64,000 nt of DNA from positions 88,815 to 152,814 of the forward strand of contig JAEXOY010000006.1 of NCBI GenBank assembly GCA_023439045.1, given 5' to 3'. The translations under genes were made by a program, and so were the position numbers. The notes under the pieces were generated by a model. The model saw only the letters and a list, made by a program, of their open reading frames with translations. It searched no databases and was not told the origin of the DNA. Of the stretch, positions 55,277-62,750 are shown one piece after another. Origin of the DNA: Bacillota bacterium. Its GTDB lineage: Bacteria; Bacillota; Clostridia; Acetivibrionales; DSM-1351. Within the stretch, counting starts at the first letter, position 1. Each line of letters begins with the position of its first letter.

Positions 55277-56455
55277 ATGAAAAAAATATATTATTCTATA
55301 TTCATTCTATTTGTATTAATGTATCAAGTTGGTTGTACCTATAATAACAATCAGGTTGTTAACAGCATCTCAGATACTACTATTTCGAATGTTAATACAA
55401 ATGATAAACCAGTAAGTGCAATAAATAGTGCATCTGAACTGCCTGTCACACCATCAATGATAATTTCGCCCAATAGTCTTTCTATAGAGAAGGAAATAGC
55501 TGGGAATAATAACTCTAATGTGATATATGGTGGTAGGGTAGTTAAAGATGGAGATTGGATTTATTTTTCTTTAGATAGCACAAACTTGAAACAAGATAGT
55601 ATTGGAATATGTAAGATGAAGTCCGATGGAAGTAATTTTAGTATATTAATAAATGAATGGTCAAAGTGTCTTAATATAAGTTCAGAATATATATATTATA
55701 TAAAAACTCATGATGGGTGGGTTAGCGGTGATATATACAGAATAAGAAAGGATGGTACAGAAGAAACGAAGATATTAGCAGGTGAGTATACAAGTTTACT
55801 TCTCATAGGAAACAAATTATTTTTTACGTGCATGAGTGAGGACAATTTTGCATACAAACTTTATAAAATGAATATTGATGGAACTCATAAAGAACTTTTT
55901 TTGAAGGAAAGATGTGATGCAAACTTTTTATATAGTAGTGGTTTTGTGTACACAGTTATGCCTATTCAACAAAGGGACGGTAGTCTTGATGTTACAATTA
56001 GTAAAATAAGCATTAATGATAGTAAACAAAGAAAAATAATTGCTCATAACGTGGATATAGCTCCTGCTTTTTTAGAGCTTTCGTCCTTGTATATATATAA
56101 AAATAATATATTTTTTATTAATAATAAAGACAAGCATGTCTATTCTATTAATGTTGATGGTACATCTATAAAAATGTTAAACAATATTGATGTAGATACA
56201 ATGGTTATTTCAGAAAGCGGTAAGATTTATTGTTTTTCATGGGATTTGGGCACAACATTATATTCGTTTGACTTAGATGGACAAAATGTTAAAAAGATAA
56301 GTAAAATAGACCAATACTCTTACCTTATAGGAATAGAAAATGATTATCTGTATTTTAACGAAGATTGGGGTGAGGGGAACATAACTAATACTGGAAGAGT
56401 CAAAATTGACAGTAGTAACATTAAATATTTATACGATTATATGAAAAATAAATAG
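55277..56455 (+). CDS. DUF5050-type propeller lipoprotein (P2)
   Basis: A 392-residue lipoprotein. The signal peptide ends at a lipobox QVGC near residue 20. Blade repeats of the DUF5050/LRP-like propeller are seen as GDWIYFSL, IGICKMKSDGSNFSIL, GDIYRIRKDGTEETKIL, KLYKMNIDGTHKEL and VYSINVDGTSIKML. It is probably displayed outside the membrane. Its role beside the RHS genes is unknown. Confidence 0.8.
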   Translation: MKKIYYSIFILFVLMYQVGCTYNNNQVVNSISDTTISNVNTNDKPVSAINSASELPVTPSMIISPNSLSIEKEIAGNNNSNVIYGGRVVKDGDWIYFSLDSTNLKQDSIGICKMKSDGSNFSILINEWSKCLNISSEYIYYIKTHDGWVSGDIYRIRKDGTEETKILAGEYTSLLLIGNKLFFTCMSEDNFAYKLYKMNIDGTHKELFLKERCDANFLYSSGFVYTVMPIQQRDGSLDVTISKISINDSKQRKIIAHNVDIAPAFLELSSLYIYKNNIFFINNKDKHVYSINVDGTSIKMLNNIDVDTMVISESGKIYCFSWDLGTTLYSFDLDGQNVKKISKIDQYSYLIGIENDYLYFNEDWGEGNITNTGRVKIDSSNIKYLYDYMKNK

Positions 56456-56952
56456 AAAAATTCATTATTATTAAGTAAAAGAGACCATACACTAAGTATT
56501 GAAAACACGATCCTAGTAAAAATTAAATATTATAAATTAGCAAATGGAACTTTACCTTATTGGTGTAGATACTTTTAATGCAAGTGGTTCAGCATCACCC
56601 ATAGAACAAAAATAACGTTGTGAGGAAATTATAATGATTTCAAAAGTAATAATAATTAACTTAACTGGGTTTGATATTACTCCCTATATTGGCTTATCAA
56701 ACTAAAACAATGATTCAATGGGACAAAATATAGTGGCCATAAATGCTTACAGGTTTTGGTACCCATTTGTACATCTCAAATATTCTTAAACATGGGTATG
56801 AGCAGGTTGCCCTCAAATACCTTATAGGCATTGCCACCGTTCTATGTGTATAAAGACATTATGATATTTTTTATATCATCAAATTACAAGAAATTATGAA
56901 ACCTCAGCTTCTATTTACATATTCTAACAAAACGCGTAAAATTTAATCATTA
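56456..56952 (+). other. decayed coding material, no intact gene
   Basis: Short readable pieces remain. From about 56544 MELYLIGVDTFNASGSASPI runs to a stop; further on GFGTHLYISNILKHGYEQVA appears. They sit in different frames with stops between. They look like eroded protein-coding sequence, the first piece perhaps a fibronectin-like end, but no family can be named. Confidence 0.4.
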
Positions 56953-57075
56953 ATGGAAACTTCATACCACTATACAAGTAGTACGATTTATGAGTATCCA
57001 AATCGTTCATTTAGTAAAAATCCTCACTATGACCCTTCTGCTAAAACGGGTGTATTTGGTAGAGATTATTTCTAA
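56953..57075 (+). pseudogene. orphan C-terminal fragment of a polymorphic toxin (tip A)
   Basis: ATG 56953 opens 40 codons ending at TAA 57073-57075: METSYHYTSSTIYEYPNRSF, then KNPHYDPSAKTGVFGRDYF. No ribosome site. The HYDPSAKTGVFGRDY look is what I expect at the end of an RHS-type effector tip, and the fragment is followed 27 bases later by a propeller lipoprotein, as in the other modules. Identification as a tip is inference. Confidence 0.4.
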
Positions 57076-57102
57076 TAATTATTTTTTAAGAGGTATAGAG
57101 AG

Positions 57103-57990
57103 ATGAAAAGAATGTTTATATTTTTAGTAATTATAATGAATTTTAGCATTATTACTGGTTGTCAAAGTATGGATACAAAGGAGAATCATACAACACTGAC
57201 TGGTGAAATCGTATTAGCAAACCCCGATGAAAAAGGTGCAGATGCTGGTTCAATGGTTATATTAAATTTAAAAAATAATAAGAAATTATACTTTTCAAAC
57301 AAGAGGTACTATTACCCTAATTTTAATGATGAGGGTGATAAAATAATCGCAATAGATAGAGATAATATTTCTGGCTATTCTGTAACTGAATACAGTATAA
57401 AAAATAACAATATTAATACAGTTTATGAGTTTGTAGACAAAGATAGAATCTTAGCAGATGTTCGGTATGTGCCAAATTCAAATAACATATGCTTTTTGAA
57501 ATTGAATGGAGACCAAATGAATTATGTATTGAACTTATATAACATACAAACCAAACAGGATACTACATTAATTGATTTAGATGAAGGATACTGTTGGAAT
57601 GAAAATGGTGAAGATATATTATATAGCTTGCGTGGTAAAATTTACATCTATGATATTAAAGCACAAAAATCAGAATATCTTTTTGATGGGTTTAGCCCAG
57701 AATACTCAAATAATGCTCAATATGTGGCATACCTAAAACAAAGCATAGTTGATGGAGGAGAAAACACATTAATCGTAAAAGATATAGTTAACAATAAAGA
57801 ATTCAAGAAAAAAATAACAAGAGTTAGAAGTTATAAATTTTCTCCAGATAGTTTAAGTATAAACTTTATTAAAGAAGGCACTGAGGCACTGGCGTTTACT
57901 AAATATGAAATGTTGAATTGGAACTTCAAAAATGATGATACCTTTGTAGTAATTGATAAGGTTAATAGTGATGAGTTTGACTGGAAATAA
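57103..57990 (+). CDS. propeller lipoprotein next to RHS module (P3)
   Basis: A 295-residue lipoprotein: MKRMFIFLVIIMNFSIITGC with the lipobox Cys at 20, then blades such as IVLANPDEKGADAGSMVIL, ADVRYVPNSNNICFL, IYIYDIKAQKSEYLF, FSPEYSNNAQYVAYL and SYKFSPDSLSINFI, ending VNSDEFDWK. It is related to the proteins at 54311 and 61878. The RHS core begins in the same frame straight after its stop. Possible immunity or partner protein for tip A; not shown. Confidence 0.78.
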   Translation: MKRMFIFLVIIMNFSIITGCQSMDTKENHTTLTGEIVLANPDEKGADAGSMVILNLKNNKKLYFSNKRYYYPNFNDEGDKIIAIDRDNISGYSVTEYSIKNNNINTVYEFVDKDRILADVRYVPNSNNICFLKLNGDQMNYVLNLYNIQTKQDTTLIDLDEGYCWNENGEDILYSLRGKIYIYDIKAQKSEYLFDGFSPEYSNNAQYVAYLKQSIVDGGENTLIVKDIVNNKEFKKKITRVRSYKFSPDSLSINFIKEGTEALAFTKYEMLNWNFKNDDTFVVIDKVNSDEFDWK

Positions 57991-58450
57991 GGTCACAAAA
58001 CAGAGCAAACATACTACACCTATGATAGGCAACATGTCATACTTGAGACTGATGCAGCAGGTAACCAAAAGGCTAGCTACATAAAGGGCATTAAATACAT
58101 AGCAAAAGCTGACAGCAAGGGCAACATCTCATTCTATCTATATAATGGTCATGGTGACGTTGTACAAATGGTAGATAGTACAGGCGAGATTATCAATCAG
58201 TACGACTACGACATCTGGGGGAATCCAACCCTTACCATTGAAACAGCCGCTAACGCAATCCGCTACGCGGGAGAATTCATGGACTCCGAAACAGGTATGT
58301 ATTATCTAAGAGTAAGATACTACGACCCATATACAGGTAGGTTTGTGAGTGAGGATAGCTATTGGGGTGAGGATGAAAACCCACTGTCACTGAATCTCTA
58401 TATATATTGTGCTAATGATCCTGTAAACTTTACAGACCCAAGTGGGCATC
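57991..58450 (+). repeat. RHS core direct repeat, copy 1 (partner at 63109)
   Basis: About 460 bases nearly identical to 63109-63568, starting GGTCACAAAACAGAGCAAAC and differing at scattered, mostly third positions. Divergence begins right after the PSGH codons. The start of similarity coincides exactly with the stop codon of P3, marking a recombination joint. Confidence 0.92.
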
Positions 58451-58794
58451 TACAAAAGGGCGATGAAAAACTAACCATGGAGGCTCAAGCCCAAATAGTT
58501 GACCTTACAAATAAGTACTTTAGTGCTACAACTCAAAAAGATAAAGATAAAATACATGAGCTAGCACAAGCTATAAGAAACAACCCAACGAATGTTGTCA
58601 CGGAAGCTGATGCAAAATCTAACGAAAAAGTAAACGAAGACTTCTATGGCGGATTTAATAAATCAACGGTAGCCACTGGAAGTATAAATGCAAGTCAGTG
58701 GAGCTCAATTTCAGGTAGCTTTGGAGTAGCTGGTGCACTTAATTTTGACTCTAATTTAAATATGAACTCCATAAGGGTTCAAACAGATTATCAC

Positions 58795-58911
58795 GCTACA
58801 ATAAATAATAAGGGTAATATTGGCACAATAACATCCAGTGGAAAAAGTAATGTAACCATTGATAACTCTGGCAATATTGGTAGCTTTATTTCAACAAGTA
58901 GTGGGACGAAT
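58795..58911 (+). repeat. shared solenoid block, copy 1 (partner 63820-63936)
   Basis: 117 bases starting GCTACAATAAATAATAAGGG nearly identical to 63820-63936. The segment encodes the first two 20-residue rungs. It lies after the point where the two RHS copies otherwise diverge, giving a second patch of identity for recombination. Confidence 0.88.
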
Positions 58912-59330
58912 GTTATTAACAACTCCGGTGTGTTTACCACTGTTTCTACAGGAAAAAATAGTAGTACCTTTATAGAAAATAGCGGCAAGATGAAGGATTT
59001 CTATACAGGTGATAATAGCTTTAACTATATCAATGATCTAACGAAGGTATTGAAGATTTACACTGGCGGGGGTAATACCACTATAACTAATATATCAGAT
59101 GTATTAGGTAAAGGTAATTCCATTGCATTAATATTAACTAAAGAATATAGGAAAAATCCAGTTACAGGTGAGGAATACGTTGTTATTACTGATAATAGTC
59201 AAGAAATTATAATTAATAACCTTATTGCGCTTGGTTACACAAATGCTAAAACTAATTATTTTGATGCACTATATAAATTCCTTGCTGAGTACACGGACAA
59301 TGGTCATAGCTTAAAAGCGGATTTAGATAG

Positions 59331-60044
59331 ATTTGTTCAGAAGCTAAAGTACCTGCATTAATGAGATGGACTTCATTGGCTCTAAAGAAAGATAGCTCAG
59401 TTAAAAAGGTGACGGGGAAAACTGGAGAGATTATTGTTGCTTCTGGGCAAGAAGGAGATGTGGGTAGATTCAAGTATAATTTTATTGAAACTGGCATCAA
59501 ACAGATAAAAGACTACAAGACTTCAAATCCTGGGCTATCAATAACATGGATGATAGATAAAGGGAGTTATTCAAAAACGGATTTAAAGAATTTTGAAAAT
59601 ACTGCAAAAACACTTGGTGTGAAAATTGTGTTTGTTGATAGTAAACAGGAATTTGTGAATTATATTAATACTGGTAGTGTTTGAGGTAACGGAAGCAGAG
59701 CAACAACAATTTCAAACTTCACTTTATTTGGACTTGGTCATCCTGGAGAATTGAATTTTGGCTCTGATTACAACATTACTACTTCAGATTTATCATTAAT
59801 TAACAGCAGTGCATTTAACAATACAAATTCAACTTTCTATTCATGTAATACTGGAACTGGTGGTGATGGTAGCTTTGCTCAAGCTTGGTCAAATTTAACG
59901 GGCGGTGTAACGAAAGCAATGGTATTAAAAACTGATTATGAGACAATAACTTATACTACAAAGCAACTTGAAACAATAGAGGATAGATGGAAAATTCAAA
60001 AACTCTCGTATAAAATCATGGTGAACCAGATAAGAGATTGCTAA
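59331..60044 (+). pseudogene. caspase-like RHS toxin tip, broken by frameshift and UGA
   Basis: Frame 0 continues the RHS protein as SEAKVPALMRWTSLALKKDS if one T is restored near 59335. It then reads ITWMIDKG, KIVFVDSKQEF, an in-frame TGA (59682-59684), NFTLFGLGHPGELNFG and NSTFYSCNTG. Alternating strands with His in GHPGE and Cys in YSCNTG are the clan CD (caspase/CHAT) dyad. The two open pieces are 59361-59684 and 59751-60044. The region to 60163 has other frames that look like the lost C-terminus (YRYPIEGENAYWKTFK). Confidence 0.65.
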
Positions 60045-60181
60045 AATAATAAAAGGAAGGTCGGAGACAGGATAATCTACAGAGTGGTTCGTATAGGTAT
60101 CCAATAGAAGGCGAAAATGCTTATTGGAAAACATTTAAATCTAAAAAATAGGGGGCTACGTGAATGCAAAGGAGAAAGAAA

Positions 60182-60685
60182 ATGTTTCTATATAGTTTTA
60201 TATCAATAATTGGACTGCTAATAATACTTGATTTCATACCGGTTAAATTTGCAGTGAATATAAATTCAGTAGATATTACAAAGTATAAGGAAGAAGATGG
60301 ACAAAAAATATACATATGCAAACCTGTGCAGGTAACAGATTCTATATGGGAAGCTATTGGAGATGAAAAAGGAATAAGAGACATTAGTAAGAATGAAGTC
60401 ATATACATGGCTGAACCATTGAAAGGGAATGACCCATTAAAAAAACTTAATGGTTCTTTTCAGAAAACATATGAACCTAAAGCTCACAATCAATTTGTTT
60501 TTGTAGGAAACGAAATCAGTTCTAATACAGTTGGAGATATGGAAATAGATGGAGTTCAAGAGAAAACAATTGATTTTAAAGTTGATGATTGGCAGATAGT
60601 ATATCCAATTAGAAGGGATTCGTTTAGGGATTTTTATGTACCTAAAACTTATCTGACGGTTTATGACTTTATAAAATTTCCATAA
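60182..60685 (+). CDS. small membrane-anchored protein, candidate immunity factor
   Basis: A 167-residue protein with an N-terminal helix (MFLYSFISIIGLLIILDFI) and a beta-rich outside or cytoplasmic part: VDITKYKEEDGQKIYICKPV, KTYEPKAHNQFVFVGNEI, WQIVYPIRRDSF. I recognise no family. It comes directly after the caspase-like tip, the place of immunity genes in RHS loci. AAAGGAG lies 7 bases before ATG 60182; ATG 60164 is an alternative. Confidence 0.65.
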   Translation: MFLYSFISIIGLLIILDFIPVKFAVNINSVDITKYKEEDGQKIYICKPVQVTDSIWEAIGDEKGIRDISKNEVIYMAEPLKGNDPLKKLNGSFQKTYEPKAHNQFVFVGNEISSNTVGDMEIDGVQEKTIDFKVDDWQIVYPIRRDSFRDFYVPKTYLTVYDFIKFP

Positions 60686-60750
60686 CTGACATTGGTAGTT
60701 GTAATTTTAAAAAAGCTAACGTTCTTAAATTGAGGTTGCTGGTATGAGAG

Positions 60751-61087
60751 ATGGAGACAAAAATTGAGGAGATGATAGGAATATATAAAAAAAGAAACAC
60801 TTGCTTTATCGGAATTGATATGGATAAAGACATGCATTGCGTAGTCATTATTGACTGCTGGATGGATAAAATGGGAGAAATCAGCTTTGAAAAAACCGTC
60901 AAAGTTTCCTGTGTTTATTGAAAATGTCAGAAGAATTTGCGGAACAAAGGATGTAGTATTTGGCCTTGAGTATACCAGAGGCTTTGGCAGCAACCTGTCA
61001 GCTTATCCTGTCGGAAGAAAGTTTGATGTACATAAAAAATACTACCTTTTGACAAATCCTAGAAATATTTTTAAAAACAAGATTTAA
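60751..61087 (+). mobile_element. IS110-family transposase N-terminal fragment, frameshifted
   Basis: Frame 1 reads METKIEEMIGIYKKRNTCFI, then GIDMDKDMHCVVIIDCW and GEISFE; after an A run near 60893 frame 2 carries on as KKPSKFPVFIENVRRICGTK and YTRGFGSNLSAYPVGRKF. This is the DEDD N-terminal half of an IS110 transposase (GIDMDKD holds the first Asp). The catalytic serine C-terminal half is missing. A relic of an insertion in the RHS array. Confidence 0.75.
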
Positions 61088-61137
61088 ACACTTGGAAGAA
61101 ATTTGCTTTTTTGATTGAGGATATGGAACGGAGATAA

Positions 61138-61856
61138 TATAATGGTTATAGCTCTTGTAGTGAGTGGACAGGGAAAGAGACTCTTAATTTTACTAAAGTA
61201 ATGTATTTAAATAACAGTGGTGGCGCTAATAAGCAGGGACATGCTGTTATAATGCTTGTGACTGATGATGGTAAGGGTGTGATTTACAGTTTTGCAGGGG
61301 ACGCAAACCAAACTTTTAAAATAATAGCTGGGGGTAGTGTAGAAGGGAAGTTGTCTAAGGCTGTAGATGAACATAATAACATTATTATGGTTGACGTAAA
61401 TGCGTTTATAGAAAGCGGAAAAGTAAATATTGAAAGTTTTAGTGGAGATAAGCCATACAACGATAACTATGATAGATTCATAAGTATTTCAATAACTAAT
61501 CAGCAAGGACAATTAAATGTACAATAGAGCTGAAAAATTATATAATTCAACCCCTGACTATATTTTTTATGCCGTTAATTGTAATCATATGGCACAAACA
61601 ATATTGTCAGAAGCGAACTTGGACTTTACTGCTACATCTGCAAGTGAAACTGAGGAACAAAAAGTATTCTATACATTATTTGCACTAACAAGAACTTGTT
61701 CTAAAAGGGTTATGCGTTAGTAAATGGATATAATAATGACAGGTAAGTAATACCATTCCTAATGCAGCATATAATTATGGTGCTTCAATCCCTGAAAATA
61801 AAAGTTGGACTGTTGGAAATACAGGTTTAGCAACTAGTTGGAATCCGTTTGAATAA
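61138..61856 (+). pseudogene. RHS toxin tip with papain-like (His ... Asn-Cys) layout, two frameshifts
   Basis: Three frames join into one protein tail: YNGYSSCSEWTGKETLNFTK then GANKQGHAVIMLVTDD and IYSFAGDANQTF (frame 1, to 61527); YNRAEKLYNSTPDYIFYAVN and CNHMAQTILSEA (frame 2, to 61720); TIPNAAYNYGAS and TVGNTGLATSWNPF (frame 0, to 61856). GHAVIML followed later by NCNHMAQ resembles permuted papain-like (NlpC/P60, LRAT or PPPDE-type) folds. No start is present. It is followed 21 bases later by the next lipoprotein. Confidence 0.55.
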
Positions 61857-61877
61857 TAAACTGGAGGTGGAATAATA

Positions 61878-62750
61878 ATGAGAAAAGGAATAGTTGTGGT
61901 TATCAGTATATTAATATTATTAGTATTTTCAAGTTGTGGGATTGATAAGGATAAGATTGTTGGAGATATTTTATTGAGCCACAATCTTGATATGTATACT
62001 AATACAGATTACTATATGCTTATGTATAGTCTTAGTAATAATAAAACTAAAAAGATAGAAAATGGAAATTATTTAGATTTATGCGGGATAGAGTTCAATA
62101 AGGATAAGACTAAAATATTAGGGGTAAAGTCTGCAGAAAATAGAAAAGTAAAAAATCCTTTTATATTTGAGTATGATATAAAAGAAGCAACATTTATAAA
62201 AATAGTTGAATATGCTGAACTTACAAAAGGCTCTGGAGGAGGATTACAATATGTTCCAAACTCAAACAGCATAAGTTATACTGCGGATAATAAAGTTTAC
62301 ATTTATGATAGAGAAAAAACAACAAACTCTGCTTTAGTTGATATAGCTTTTGACAAATATGACTGGGATAAAACAGGAAGCAAAATACTATATGGAGATA
62401 GAGATGATAATATATATATATATGATCTCACAAATAAAACGAGTACCAAAATATTAGAAGGGAGGTATCCTGTATACTCAAATAACAATAAGTATATTGC
62501 ATATCAAGGAAAAGACTATAAATTAACTGTCTATGATATTGATACGAAAAAAGAATGGAAAAGTATATCGCTAAGTGGCAATCAGAAATACATATTTTCA
62601 CCTGATGATAAGTTTATTGCACTCGCTACACAATATTCAGATATTTCGAATAACCCTCATTTTGAAATGTTTGTAGTGGACTACAAAGATAATGAACAAC
62701 AAAGGTTATTTAAAGGTGATGGGGGAATCCCTGCATTTGACTGGAAGTAA
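61878..62750 (+). CDS. propeller lipoprotein next to RHS module (P4)
   Basis: A 290-residue lipoprotein with signal MRKGIVVVISILILLVFSSC (lipobox Cys20), then blades GGGLQYVPNSNSISYTADNK, VYIYDREKT, YDWDKTGSKILYGDRDDNIY, YPVYSNNNKYIAYQGKD and YIFSPDDKFIALATQ, ending AFDWK. Related to 54311 and 57103. TGGAGGTGGAA gives the start. Same place relative to the tip before it as P3 has to tip A, so it could be cognate immunity or a common accessory. Confidence 0.8.
   Translation: MRKGIVVVISILILLVFSSCGIDKDKIVGDILLSHNLDMYTNTDYYMLMYSLSNNKTKKIENGNYLDLCGIEFNKDKTKILGVKSAENRKVKNPFIFEYDIKEATFIKIVEYAELTKGSGGGLQYVPNSNSISYTADNKVYIYDREKTTNSALVDIAFDKYDWDKTGSKILYGDRDDNIYIYDLTNKTSTKILEGRYPVYSNNNKYIAYQGKDYKLTVYDIDTKKEWKSISLSGNQKYIFSPDDKFIALATQYSDISNNPHFEMFVVDYKDNEQQRLFKGDGGIPAFDWK

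Larger units (their letters stand above)
57991..59361 (+). pseudogene. headless RHS core with beta-solenoid spacer (copy 1)
   Basis: Open from base 57991, immediately after the lipoprotein stop and in its frame. It lacks the long RHS N-terminus and has no start until ATG 58168. TYYTYDRQHVILETDAAGNQ and YDYDIWGNPTLTIE are RHS/YD repeats; MYYLRVRYYDPYTGRFVSED is the RHS-associated core box and PSGH marks the usual cut point. After it comes a five-rung, 20-residue repeat (about 58795-59100) and a helical end. At about 59335 one T seems lost, so translation stops at 59361 instead of running into the tip. Confidence 0.85.

Noticed and set aside
59682..59684. UGA read as selenocysteine in the caspase-like tip
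   Set aside because: No selenocysteine element is visible after it, the context GSV-UGA-GNG shows no redox motif, and a frameshift also breaks the gene.
60661..60993. - strand frames at 60661-60993
   Set aside because: They are antisense to the IS110 fragment and to the end of the small membrane gene; no start signals.
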